A stretch of DNA of 38,421 nt, from assembly GCF_002000085.1 (NCBI RefSeq), contig NZ_MUZU01000022.1:1-38421 (forward strand), written 5' to 3'. Under the pieces are notes generated by a model. The model saw only the letters and a list, made by a program, of their open reading frames with translations, ran no database searches and had not been told where the DNA came from. The position numbers and the translations under genes are program-made. This stretch comes from Pseudocolwellia agarivorans. GTDB taxonomy: Bacteria; Pseudomonadota; Gammaproteobacteria; Enterobacterales; Alteromonadaceae. This document shows, one piece after another, positions 25,238 to 33,438 of this stretch. Position 1 is the stretch's first letter. Every line of letters begins with the position of its first letter.

Positions 25238-26014
25238 ATGAATAAACTATTATTAGCTTCACTAATTACAGGTACGTCATTTACAGCTAGTGCTGATGTG
25301 ATTACCTTTAATGACTCATCTTTTAACGGAACCCCTGGTTCTGAGGTGATATTTGATTTTATCGATTACGATCCTGATATCGCAACAGTCACGCAAATAG
25401 ATACTGACTTGAGTGGCGATATTGCTGGTAATGATGCTTTTTCTGAATTTGGGGCAACAGATGTTGTTAACTTTAAACTAGGTGCAACTAATATAAGTGT
25501 AGATCCTGCGTATGAAGTTTTCTTTGATTATGCTTTTAACGGAATGGCTGCGACTGTTGTTGACGATGAAATTGTTGTAACTTTTTCTTCTGTAGGCGCA
25601 TCAACAGGACTCTATGTAGACACTACTGTTAACGGAACATTTGATGGTGGAATGCAAATCGCATCATTTGGTTTAAATGCTGGTGGTTGTACAATTGATA
25701 TCTCACCGGGTCCATTACAAAATAAAGGTCTTTGTGCGCTTGATTTAAGCCTAACTTTTATGGCTGGGTATTTCTTTAATTCAGCAGGTGACGATTTATC
25801 TACTACTCCAGGTAGTAAATCTGCGGAGCTTATTGTAACAGTACAAGATATTGTTGGACTGCTTCCTTTTTATCCAGGAGGTGCTGGAAGTTCGCAAACA
25901 TTTGAAATTCAACATGATGGTAATATGACAATGACAGTTCCAGAACCTGCTACTGTAGCCATCTTAGGTTTAAGTTTACTTGGTTTTGCAGGTATGAGTC
26001 GTCGTAAATTATAG
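25238..26014 (+). CDS. PEP-CTERM sorted extracellular protein
   Basis: 258 residues with an N-terminal signal peptide (MNKLLLASLITGTSFTASA) and a classic PEP-CTERM tail (about 234-258): the VPEPA motif, a hydrophobic helix VAILGLSLLGFAG and a basic end SRRK. Such tails are cut by an exosortase, after which the protein is released or attached outside the cell, often as part of exopolysaccharide or biofilm matrix. The middle is acidic and beta-rich, with many Asp, Thr and Gly and a Cys pair (GGC ... GLC, about 148-168) that may form a disulfide. I see no enzyme motif. No exosortase gene lies in this window, so the sorting enzyme must be elsewhere. Confidence 0.88.
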   Translation: MNKLLLASLITGTSFTASADVITFNDSSFNGTPGSEVIFDFIDYDPDIATVTQIDTDLSGDIAGNDAFSEFGATDVVNFKLGATNISVDPAYEVFFDYAFNGMAATVVDDEIVVTFSSVGASTGLYVDTTVNGTFDGGMQIASFGLNAGGCTIDISPGPLQNKGLCALDLSLTFMAGYFFNSAGDDLSTTPGSKSAELIVTVQDIVGLLPFYPGGAGSSQTFEIQHDGNMTMTVPEPATVAILGLSLLGFAGMSRRKL

Positions 26015-26044
26015 TCATTACTATTTATAAAAGTATTGAAGATC

Positions 26045-26073
26045 AAAAAAGCCGAATGTTGATTCGGCTTTTT
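26045..26073. terminator. Bidirectional terminator between PEP-CTERM gene and ychF
   Basis: Stem GCCGAAT (26051-26057) / ATTCGGC (26062-26068) with a 4-base loop, extended by A6 on the left and T5 on the right. It serves the plus-strand PEP-CTERM gene and the minus-strand ychF, which ends at 26104. Confidence 0.92.
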
Positions 26074-26103
26074 ATTTTATTTTGAAAATGGCTAAGTTTA
26101 GAT

Positions 26104-27195
26104 TTAAACGTTAAATCTGAAGTGAACCACGTCACCATCTTTAACTTTGTATTCTTTACCTTCTAAGCGCCATTTACCTGCTTCTTTAGCGCCAGATTCG
26201 CCGTTAAATTGGATAAAGTCTTCATAAGCAATAACTTCTGCACGAATAAAACCTTTTTCAAAATCTGTGTGTATAACACCTGCGGCCTGTGGCGCTGTTG
26301 CATTTTGTTTAACCGTCCAAGCTCTTACTTCTTTAACTCCGGCAGTAAAGTAGGTTTGTAGATGTAATAAACCATAACCTGAGTTAATTACTCGGTTAAG
26401 TCCTGGTTCTTCTAAGCCCATTTCAGCCATAAATTCAACACGGTCTTCATCATCCATTTCAGATAACTCACCTTCAATTTCAGCACATACTGCTACAACT
26501 ACTGCATTTTCTTTATCTGCGATTGCTTGTACAACATCTAAGTAAGGGTTGTTTTCAAAACCGTCATCGTTAACGTTTGCAATGTACATGGTTGGTTTTA
26601 TAGTTAAAAAGTTTAAATAAGCAACTGCGGCTTTTTCTTCTTTAGATAAATCTAAAGAGCGGATCATGTTGCCGTCTTCTACATGTTTTAATATTTTTTC
26701 TAAAACAGGGATTTCAAACTTAGCATCTGCGTCACCACCTTTTGCACGCTTAGCTTGGCGTTGAATGGCTCGCTCTGCAGTATCCATATCAGATAATGCG
26801 AGCTCAGTGTTAATAACATCAATATCGTCAGCCGGATCAATTTTATTGGCAACATGAATAATATTATCGTTATCAAAACAACGAACAACATGGCCAATAG
26901 CATCTGTTTCGCGAATGTTAGCTAAAAATTTATTACCTAAACCTTCACCTTTAGATGCACCAGCAACTAAACCGGCAATATCAACAAATTCCATTGTGGT
27001 TGCTAATACACGTTCTGGTTTTACTATTGTAGCAAGCGCATCTAAACGAGGATCAGGTACTGGAACAACGCCTGTGTTTGGCTCTATGGTACAAAAAGGG
27101 AAATTGGCTGCTTCGATACCAGCTTTGGTTAAAGCATTGAAAAGGGTAGACTTACCTACGTTTGGTAAACCAACTATGCCACATTTAAATCCCAT
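26104..27195 (-). CDS. ychF: Ribosome-binding ATPase YchF
   Basis: 363 residues, the E. coli length. It is an Obg-family P-loop NTPase with G1 GLPNVGKS (8-15), G2 region [10 protein letters not shown]3 [20 protein letters not shown] (about 73-92) and a NVND stretch that replaces the usual NKxD, which explains the ATP preference of the family. A coiled-coil insert (about 130-200) and a C-terminal TGS domain (about 280-363) follow. It binds ribosomes and influences oxidative-stress responses and start-codon choice. It lies 83 bases downstream of pth, as in E. coli, and is probably co-transcribed from rplY-pth. Confidence 0.96.
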   Translation of the reverse strand: MGFKCGIVGLPNVGKSTLFNALTKAGIEAANFPFCTIEPNTGVVPVPDPRLDALATIVKPERVLATTMEFVDIAGLVAGASKGEGLGNKFLANIRETDAIGHVVRCFDNDNIIHVANKIDPADDIDVINTELALSDMDTAERAIQRQAKRAKGGDADAKFEIPVLEKILKHVEDGNMIRSLDLSKEEKAAVAYLNFLTIKPTMYIANVNDDGFENNPYLDVVQAIADKENAVVVAVCAEIEGELSEMDDEDRVEFMAEMGLEEPGLNRVINSGYGLLHLQTYFTAGVKEVRAWTVKQNATAPQAAGVIHTDFEKGFIRAEVIAYEDFIQFNGESGAKEAGKWRLEGKEYKVKDGDVVHFRFNV

Positions 27196-27278
27196 GAGAT
27201 TATTCCTATTAAAGTTTGAATGCTGTTTTATATTTATTCTATAACTGATTATTTACAGTGACATAGAATAAATATTAA

Positions 27279-27863
27279 TTATTGTGCTTTGAAAGAATGT
27301 AGACGATTTTGTGCTTTTTTAAGATCGTCTTTTTGCCATATTTCAAAACAACGACTTGCTTCGTCAACACATTGGTCTATTAAAGCTTGTTCGTTTGCTG
27401 GCGCTTTGCCAAGTACGTGTCCGGTTACGCGATCTCTATGACCAGGATGGCCAATGCCAAGGCGTAAACGGTAGAATTCTTTATTGTTAGCCATACGAGC
27501 AATTATATCTCGTAAGCCATTATGGCCACCATGGCCACCGCCTTTCTTAATTTTACAAACACCTGGTTCCATGTCTAATTCATCGTGTGCAACAAGAATG
27601 TCTTCTACGGGAATACGATAAAAATTAGCTAGAGGTGCAACTGCCTGACCACTTCGATTCATGAACGTTGTGGGAATAAGTAAATGAACAAGTTGTTCGC
27701 CTATATAACCTTTGCCGTAATGGCCAAAGTATTTTTTTTCAGGTCTTAAAGATATGTTGTAACGAGATGCAAGTTCTTCTACAAACCATACACCGGCATT
27801 ATGGCGGGTTTTTGTGTATTCGGGGCCTGGATTTCCCAGGCCCACTACTAACTGAATAGTCAT
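27279..27863 (-). CDS. pth: Peptidyl-tRNA hydrolase
   Basis: 194 residues, identical in length to E. coli Pth. Landmarks are [20 protein letters not shown] (7-26) with Asn12 and catalytic His22, [10 protein letters not shown] (about 66-75) with Asn68, [10 protein letters not shown] with Asp95, and [13 protein letters not shown] with Asn116. It cleaves the ester bond between peptide and tRNA on prematurely released peptidyl-tRNAs, which is essential in bacteria. Its start is 23 bases after the rplY stop, and ychF follows it. Confidence 0.97.
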   Translation of the reverse strand: MTIQLVVGLGNPGPEYTKTRHNAGVWFVEELASRYNISLRPEKKYFGHYGKGYIGEQLVHLLIPTTFMNRSGQAVAPLANFYRIPVEDILVAHDELDMEPGVCKIKKGGGHGGHNGLRDIIARMANNKEFYRLRLGIGHPGHRDRVTGHVLGKAPANEQALIDQCVDEASRCFEIWQKDDLKKAQNRLHSFKAQ

Positions 27864-27886
27864 CTAAGGATAAGTCCTAAGAATTA

Positions 27887-28510
27887 TTATTCAGCAGCTG
27901 CTTCTTCAGATGCTTCAGCTTCGTCTTCATCAGATGAACCTTTAGGAGCATTAGATGTAACAACAGCTTGGTCATGGCTTTCGCCTTTAGCTAGTTCATC
28001 AGAAGTAACACCTTTTGGAAGTGCAATGTCTGATAAATGTAACGTTTGACCAACTTCAAGTGAAGCAAGATCTACTTCAATGAATTCTGGTAAATCAGCA
28101 GGTAAACAAGTTACTGCGATTTCATTTACGTGATGAGCAATTACGCCACCTTTTTTAACAGCAGCATCTTCATTAATGAAGTGAATAGGCGCGTTAGTTT
28201 GAACAGGGTGAGTTGCATCAATGCGTAAAAAATCTAAATGCATGATCACTTGTTTGAATGGGTGACGTTGCATGTCTTTGATCAAACACTCAACAGGCTT
28301 TCCATCAATGTTCAATGTTAAAACTTGTGTGTAAAATGATTCTTCTTGTTGTGCACGAAAAACATTTTTGTGCGCTAAAGTTAAAGAAACAGGTTCTTTA
28401 CCTTCACCGTATAGAATTGCTGGAACTTTGTTCGCGTGACGTAGGCGGCGGCTCGCACCTTTCCCTAAGTCTGTACGTACTTCAGCATCTAAAGTTAATA
28501 AATCAGTCAT
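27887..28510 (-). CDS. rplY: 50S ribosomal protein L25 (long, CTC-like form)
   Basis: 207 residues: an N-terminal L25 domain (about 1-95; starting [20 protein letters not shown]) that binds 5S rRNA, and the C-terminal TL5/CTC-type beta domain (about 96-190). E. coli L25 has only the first domain (94 residues); the two-domain form is common in other bacteria. An acidic tail ([16 protein letters not shown]) ends the protein. It heads the rplY-pth-ychF unit. A strong promoter and a hairpin-bearing leader of about 100 bases precede it, and E. coli rplY is known to be controlled by its own product through its leader. Confidence 0.96.
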   Translation of the reverse strand: MTDLLTLDAEVRTDLGKGASRRLRHANKVPAILYGEGKEPVSLTLAHKNVFRAQQEESFYTQVLTLNIDGKPVECLIKDMQRHPFKQVIMHLDFLRIDATHPVQTNAPIHFINEDAAVKKGGVIAHHVNEIAVTCLPADLPEFIEVDLASLEVGQTLHLSDIALPKGVTSDELAKGESHDQAVVTSNAPKGSSDEDEAEASEEAAAE

Positions 28511-28542
28511 ATTATACTCTTTATAAAATAAGTTAATTGTGT

Positions 28543-28567
28543 GTTACTTTTTGCGACCAAAAGTAAC
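28543..28567 (-). promoter_or_regulatory. Leader hairpin of rplY mRNA
   Basis: Perfect 9-bp arms GTTACTTTT (28543-28551) and AAAAGTAAC (28559-28567) around a 7-base loop, 32 bases before the rplY start on the minus strand. It lacks a following T run in that direction, so it is more likely a regulatory element (L25 binding or mRNA stability) than a terminator. Confidence 0.5.
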
Positions 28568-28620
28568 GATATTCCTTTTTGCTTAAATGATAACTAATCA
28601 CCACTTAAAAAAGGCGCCGA

Positions 28621-28649
28621 ATAATAACATTCAAGCCAAGTATTGCCAA
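28621..28649 (-). promoter_or_regulatory. Strong promoter of rplY-pth-ychF
   Basis: On the minus strand: TTGGCA (28649-28644), 17 bases, TATTAT (28626-28621); both match 5 of 6. A GC-rich discriminator (TCGGCGCC) follows, as expected for a growth-rate-controlled ribosomal promoter. Confidence 0.82.
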
Positions 28650-28744
28650 GTTTAATAGCCGTTAATCGTTAAACTTTTTATTATTTTGAATTTTGTTGTT
28701 TTTTGAGAAGAGGAGTTGTCTTGTTTTATAAAATTAATGGGGTT

Positions 28745-29518
28745 TTATAATCCATAGATTTGCGCCATTTTTTGGTATTGACCGGTTTCTTTTAATTTTT
28801 GAATACAGCGGTCAATACGAGTTAAAAATAGTTTAGGGTGGCGAATGTTTTTAGAAACTTTAGATATAGTTACATAATAAGCTTTTTCTTGAACGTTTAA
28901 ATCATGAATTTTAATTTGCTCTGTAATACCGAGTTGCTTGGCTCGCCATTTTAAAGTTTCTTTAGAGTTTGCCATTATTTGAAAACGTTGTGGTGTAGCT
29001 AATAGTTGCTTAAACATTGCATCAATATCATAACCTTTTGAAACTTGTCCTTGTTTTTGTTTTATTTTTAAAATGTTTCGTATTTCTTTTGTGTGGGTTA
29101 AACCATCTAAATGACCAAATATATAAGGTTTAATATCATCGAGTTTTTCAATTTTTATATTGTCTGATCTTTTTGTGACTAAACCATATTGTGAGGTAAA
29201 TATAGGTTCATTACCGTAATATACAAAACTTTTTCTATTCTTGTTATAAGAATAAACACTAATGTCAATATCTCCTGATTTCATATAATAATGCGTACGT
29301 TTGATTGGAAGAAATTTTAGGTGTACTTCGTAATTAAGTTCACTTATACAAGTCGTTAATATTTCTTTTCCTAGTCCCATTTTTCCTTTTTCGTGGTTTG
29401 AAAAAAAGAAGGGGGGCCATTTTACATCATTTAAATTAACGGGAGAGATTTTAGCTTGTATTGTTAGGGGGATAAGAGTTAAGAGCCCGAGAAAAAAAGT
29501 AAGATATATTTTATTCAT
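28745..29518 (-). CDS. Periplasmic solute-binding-like protein (SBP_bac_3 type)
   Basis: 257 residues with a signal peptide (cleavage near IQA-KIS, residue 22). The fold pattern is that of family 3 periplasmic binding proteins: an early VKWPPFFF, MGLGKEILTTCISELNYEV (about 47-65), FLPIKRTHYYMKSGDIDISV (about 69-88) and a two-lobe return by about residue 210. Amino acids and small polar solutes are common ligands. There is no permease or ATPase gene next to it, so it may serve a distant transporter, a sensor, or none. It is transcribed alone, 226 bases after prs-side DNA and before rplY. Confidence 0.75.
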   Translation of the reverse strand: MNKIYLTFFLGLLTLIPLTIQAKISPVNLNDVKWPPFFFSNHEKGKMGLGKEILTTCISELNYEVHLKFLPIKRTHYYMKSGDIDISVYSYNKNRKSFVYYGNEPIFTSQYGLVTKRSDNIKIEKLDDIKPYIFGHLDGLTHTKEIRNILKIKQKQGQVSKGYDIDAMFKQLLATPQRFQIMANSKETLKWRAKQLGITEQIKIHDLNVQEKAYYVTISKVSKNIRHPKLFLTRIDRCIQKLKETGQYQKMAQIYGL

Positions 29519-29794
29519 GTATTAACTTCTTTAGTAGTTAAATAATACCATACGAATAAGTGACTTAACCTATTTTATACGAAGAATAAATGGTCAAAGA
29601 CACTGGTTCATTGTTCCAGACTAAACCTAAGCAGCTGCTTCCTGTAGGCGAGGCATTTATTTTAATCACTCGTTGTTCTATTGATTAGATAAATAACGAT
29701 GTAATTGATTATTTAGATGAGTATGAATGATCAATTGGTTGTTGTGATTGGTATAAATATAGCTGAATTTTATAATTTAAAATTAAAGGAATAT
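29519..29794. other. Non-coding gap between prs and the binding-protein gene
   Basis: About 280 bases without a gene. The only noticeable structure is the 12-base palindrome AAGCAGCTGCTT (29629-29640), followed by a short GC-richer stretch CCTGTAGGCGAGGC that stands out from the AT-rich surroundings. No RNA family was recognised. Confidence 0.5.
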
Positions 29795-29820
29795 AAAAAA
29801 AGCGCCAATGAAGCGCTTTT
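29795..29820 (-). terminator. Terminator after prs
   Basis: Stem AAAAGCGC (29798-29805) / GCGCTTTT (29813-29820) with a 7-base loop, and an A run on the left that is a T run on the minus strand. It is 25 bases past the prs stop. Confidence 0.82.
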
Positions 29821-29844
29821 AGGGATATAAGATGTTATTTTTAA

Positions 29845-30792
29845 TTAGTCGTCGAACATAGCTGAAATCGATTCTTCGTTACATACACGGCGAATAGCTT
29901 CTGAAAGCATGCCACTTAGTGTAAGTTGGCGAACAATGCCAATAGCTTTGATTTCTTCAGTAAGAGGAATGGAGTCAGTCACAACAACCTCATCTAATAC
30001 TGAATTTCTAAGGTTTTCTGCTGCGTTACCAGATAAAACAGGATGAGTAGCGTAAGCAATTACACGTTTTGCACCATGTTCTTTAAGAGCTTCAGCTGCT
30101 TTAGCTAATGTACCGCCGGTATCTATCATGTCATCTACAATAATACAGTCACGATCTGCAACATCACCAATAATATGCATCACTTGCGCAACATTGGCTT
30201 TTGGTCGACGTTTGTCGATAATTGCTAAATCAGCGTCATTTAATAATTTTGCAACAGCTCGAGCTCTAACTACACCGCCAATATCAGGAGATACGACAAT
30301 AGGATTATCTAGTTCACGATCTTTCATATCTTCCAATAAGATAGGCGTACCAAATACGTTATCTACAGGAACATCAAAAAATCCTTGAATTTGTTCAGCA
30401 TGAAGGTCTACCGTTAAAACACGGTCAACACCTACACTTGATAGAAAATCAGCAACAACTTTTGCTGTGATAGGTACACGAGCACTTCGTACACGTCTAT
30501 CTTGGCGAGCATAACCAAAGTAAGGTATAACAGCAGTAATACGACCCGCAGAAGCTCTACGTAGCGCATCAATCATAACGATAAGTTCCATTAAGTTATC
30601 GTTAGTTGGAGCACAAGTTGATTGAATTATGAATACATCCGCACCGCGAACGTTTTCAGTAATCTCTACACTAATCTCACCATCACTAAAACTTCCAATT
30701 TTTGCTTCGCCAAGAGTTATGTATAGGCGGTTAGCTATTTGTTTGGCCAGTTCAGGGGTGGCGTTACCCGCAAATATCTTCATGTCAGGCAC
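29845..30792 (-). CDS. prs: Ribose-phosphate pyrophosphokinase
   Basis: Starting at GTG 30792 it has 315 residues, the E. coli length, and the N-terminus reads [18 protein letters not shown] (E. coli [18 protein letters not shown]). The frame runs nine codons further up to ATG 30819. However, AAGGA sits seven bases before the GTG, while the two ATGs have poor spacing. Motifs are the flexible-loop/ATP region [20 protein letters not shown], and the PRPP motif [15 protein letters not shown]. It makes PRPP from ribose 5-phosphate and ATP for nucleotide, His and Trp synthesis. It lies downstream of lolB-ispE, the same order as in E. coli. Confidence 0.97.
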   Translation of the reverse strand: MPDMKIFAGNATPELAKQIANRLYITLGEAKIGSFSDGEISVEITENVRGADVFIIQSTCAPTNDNLMELIVMIDALRRASAGRITAVIPYFGYARQDRRVRSARVPITAKVVADFLSSVGVDRVLTVDLHAEQIQGFFDVPVDNVFGTPILLEDMKDRELDNPIVVSPDIGGVVRARAVAKLLNDADLAIIDKRRPKANVAQVMHIIGDVADRDCIIVDDMIDTGGTLAKAAEALKEHGAKRVIAYATHPVLSGNAAENLRNSVLDEVVVTDSIPLTEEIKAIGIVRQLTLSGMLSEAIRRVCNEESISAMFDD

Positions 30793-30905
30793 AGTCATTT
30801 CCTTAGAAATCTTTGACATTAAAATTACAACGCTGCATTTTAATAAATGCTAGCAAATTATTTGTTCAACCAGAAATATTGGTTAAAGCATTAAAACATA
30901 TGTTA

Positions 30906-31787
30906 TTAATTAGCTAAATTTTTTATAGCATCAATAAGTGGAGATTGATTAATGCCTTTAGCTATAAACGATTCAATACCTTCAGGAAGTGTAGATTGTA
31001 CTTTTTTCGCCTCGTGTTCTGAGTTAAATCGCGAAAAAATACAAGCCCCTGTACCAGTCATTCTCGACGGCGCGTATTCTATCAACCAAGCCAGTAGGTT
31101 GGCAACCTTAGGATAGTTTTTTATTACGATAGTTTCACAATCGTTATGGCACGTCTCTATTTGTAAATCGATGTCTTTATTATTAATGTTTTCACTTAAT
31201 AATAGTTTAGGTGTGTTTCTGACCAAGTCAGGCGACCCAAAAACATCTTGAGTTGAAATACTACAAGAAGGTTTAGATACTAAATACCAATATTCAGTAG
31301 GGGATATTGGTGTTAATACTTCTCCTATACCTTGTGCAAACGCAGCGTAGCCCTTAACAAAAATAGGTACATCTGCCCCTAAAGAGAGGCCTAATTCTGC
31401 TAATTGATTAATAGGTAAGTTTATATTCCAGAGTTTATTCAGTGCTAATAAAATAGTCGCAGCGTTAGAAGACCCACCTCCTAAACCTCCACCCATAGGT
31501 AATATTTTATTAATTTTTATTTGTACACCAAGATCACATTTTGTTTGATTTTGTAAGAGCTTTGCTGCTTTACAGATAAGATTATCGGAATTATTTACAC
31601 CTTTAATCGGGGTTAAAAGTTCAATGGTATTACTGTTATTCACAGATAACTCAATCGTATCGCCATAATCTAAAAATTGAAATACGGTTTCTAATTCGTG
31701 ATAGCCGTTTGGGCGTTGTCCAACCACATGAAGAAATAAATTAAGTTTAGCGGGAGAGGGGAATGAAATAAAATTTGCTGTGTTCAC
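30906..31787 (-). CDS. ispE: 4-diphosphocytidyl-2-C-methylerythritol kinase
   Basis: 293 residues of the GHMP kinase family. Visible are the substrate-binding N-terminus PSPAKLNLFLHVVGQRPNGYHEL, the glycine-rich ATP loop PMGGGLGGGSSNAAT, GADVPIF with the catalytic Asp, and the late GTGACIF motif. It phosphorylates CDP-methylerythritol in the non-mevalonate isoprenoid pathway. It starts 28 bases after the lolB stop, in one operon with lolB and perhaps prs. Confidence 0.96.
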   Translation of the reverse strand: MNTANFISFPSPAKLNLFLHVVGQRPNGYHELETVFQFLDYGDTIELSVNNSNTIELLTPIKGVNNSDNLICKAAKLLQNQTKCDLGVQIKINKILPMGGGLGGGSSNAATILLALNKLWNINLPINQLAELGLSLGADVPIFVKGYAAFAQGIGEVLTPISPTEYWYLVSKPSCSISTQDVFGSPDLVRNTPKLLLSENINNKDIDLQIETCHNDCETIVIKNYPKVANLLAWLIEYAPSRMTGTGACIFSRFNSEHEAKKVQSTLPEGIESFIAKGINQSPLIDAIKNLAN

Positions 31788-31815
31788 TATTTATTGTCCT
31801 ATATTATTAAACCGT

Positions 31816-32442
31816 TTATATGGCCCAATTATTTATTGCTATATTAATGGTTAAATCCGCCGACGTTACTTTGATTTTATTAGGTAAGGCAAGCGTTAAT
31901 TTATCTTGCTGAATACGTTGATAAGATGAGTACTGAATTGTCCAGTCATGACTATTGTAATGACTGGACAATGTTAGAGGTAATTTTGAGTTAGGATCAA
32001 AAGTAAAGGTATCGTTTTCATTATAGGGAATTGCTTTTATCCAATACTTTAATGCTTCAGTAGGAAATGTAATATCAGTTAACGATTCAATTAAACTGTC
32101 TAAATTATTGCTTTGGTATTCTTCGCCATCTACTTCTATTGTATGAAGATTTTCATTTGATGTTAACTTTAATACATTAATACCAAGGTAAGTTGTTAAA
32201 TTAAGCTGTTGTTTGTTTTTGGATTTTTTCCAATAAATGGAAGCGCTTTTTCGTTCAGTACTGTTTATAAAGGCTATTTTACCTTTTATTTCCCATACAT
32301 TTAATTTAGCTAAGCTTACTTCTCTTTTTTTTATATCACTCGAAAAGGCTTTATCAATATCGTTAACAGGTTGTGTGGATATACAGCCTGTTAATAAAAT
32401 AAAGCTGATAAACAAAAATGAAAGTTTATTGGGGAAGTACAT
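31816..32442 (-). CDS. lolB: Outer-membrane lipoprotein receptor LolB
   Basis: About 208 residues (E. coli LolB 207). It has a lipoprotein signal with lipobox LLTGC, and LNVWEIKGKIAFINSTERKSASIYWKKSKN, typical of the LolB beta-barrel entrance. LolB takes lipoproteins from the carrier LolA and inserts them in the outer membrane. ATG at 32442 has AGGA five bases upstream and is preferred to the ATG at 32448. It begins the lolB-ispE-prs order. The hemA gene that usually faces lolB is absent; the TetR/amine-oxidase module lies there instead. Confidence 0.85.
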   Translation of the reverse strand: MYFPNKLSFLFISFILLTGCISTQPVNDIDKAFSSDIKKREVSLAKLNVWEIKGKIAFINSTERKSASIYWKKSKNKQQLNLTTYLGINVLKLTSNENLHTIEVDGEEYQSNNLDSLIESLTDITFPTEALKYWIKAIPYNENDTFTFDPNSKLPLTLSSHYNSHDWTIQYSSYQRIQQDKLTLALPNKIKVTSADLTINIAINNWAI

Positions 32443-32561
32443 AGTCATCCTGAATATTCAAACAAGGGAGATACCAACTTTACTAATCAATTGAAGGCTC
32501 TCTAGGTTAAAATTGTTAATTGTGCCATTATTTAATTGGTATGAGTTAGATAGTATTCATA

Positions 32562-33218
32562 CTATATGAGAGAGCTTTCTTGACTGTCTGTTTGAGCTAA
32601 AGTAAATGCATACCTTTTCATTACTGCTTTGATTGTTTTGTTATTTACTGAATTATCGTTAGAGTTTAAACGAACAACAATTAAACCTTCAATTAAAGAC
32701 GCTATAGCTTCTCCCCTAATAAGAGATTCTTTTTTGGTAACATTAGGGCTGAGCCTTTGCACTAATGTTGCAATAGACTGTATTTGATAGCGATATAAAT
32801 TTGCTAAAAATTCACCAGAATCATTATCTAAATCACTTAAAAGAGGCCATAATTGTATGAATAAATGTCTTGTATTTTGATTAAATACATCATCTAAACA
32901 AAAATCTATCATTTTATTGAAAGCAACTTTAGGATCTTCAGTTTTATCCAGGTTAAGTGATTGATATTCAATATCATAAAGTGTTTCTACGTGCATTATT
33001 AATGCGGTAACTAAATCTTCTTTTGTTGGAAAATAATATTGGATATTTGCCAATCTTAGATTTGAATGTTTCGCAATGTTTCTCATAGAAAAATCTTTAT
33101 AACTTCCAGAAGAAATTAATTCATAAGTTGTTTGAATTATTTTTTTATATGTTTCTTTACCTGCTTTTCTTGTTGCTACTTTATTTTTTTCTATGGTTTT
33201 GCTCACACTACACACCAA
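32562..33218 (-). CDS. TetR-family transcriptional regulator
   Basis: 218 residues. The N-terminal helix-turn-helix is at about 21-70: ETYKKIIQTTYELISSGSYK, then FSMRNIAKHSNLRLANIQYYFPTKEDLV, a textbook TetR pattern. The rest is an all-helical ligand-binding domain without recognisable specificity. The frame opens at TTG 33218; GTG 33206 is an alternative, and the true start is uncertain because no strong ribosome site is seen. It is divergent from the amine-oxidase gene. Two TTGGTC-N4-GACCAA palindromes in the 220-base gap at the oxidase promoter are its probable operators, making it a likely repressor relieved by the amine or a breakdown product. Confidence 0.88.
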   Translation of the reverse strand: MVCSVSKTIEKNKVATRKAGKETYKKIIQTTYELISSGSYKDFSMRNIAKHSNLRLANIQYYFPTKEDLVTALIMHVETLYDIEYQSLNLDKTEDPKVAFNKMIDFCLDDVFNQNTRHLFIQLWPLLSDLDNDSGEFLANLYRYQIQSIATLVQRLSPNVTKKESLIRGEAIASLIEGLIVVRLNSNDNSVNNKTIKAVMKRYAFTLAQTDSQESSLI

Positions 33219-33346
33219 AAAAATAGTTTCTCATTATTGGCGACAGTCTAGCAAAAACTTATCTATTTAACATCTTATTAGCTTTACTTCCGCTTATTTT
33301 CTTTTTCATCGTTGTTCATTTTAATTTCACTTTTAGTATAAAAAAC

Positions 33347-33375
33347 TTGACATTGGTCGGTTGACCAAATAATGT
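33347..33375 (+). promoter_or_regulatory. Promoter of the amine-oxidase operon with operator 1
   Basis: Perfect TTGACA (33347-33352), 17 bases, TAATGT (33370-33375). The spacer is almost entirely the 16-bp palindrome TTGGTCGGTTGACCAA (33353-33368), so a bound repressor would block polymerase directly. Confidence 0.82.
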
Positions 33376-33386
33376 TTATTTTATGT

Positions 33387-33402
33387 TTGGTCTGTTGACC
33401 AA
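33387..33402 (+). promoter_or_regulatory. Operator 2 for the TetR regulator
   Basis: TTGGTCTGTTGACCAA has the same 6-bp arms as operator 1 with a one-base difference in the 4-base centre. Its centre is 34 bp from that of operator 1, about three helical turns, placing both on one face of DNA just after the transcription start. Confidence 0.78.
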
Positions 33403-33438
33403 TTAAGTGGGTATAACTAACAAATATTGGAATGAAGC

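Noticed and set aside
28543-28567. Terminator upstream of rplY
   Set aside because: The stem is not followed by a T run in the rplY direction and lies between a good promoter and the start codon, so a leader element fits better.
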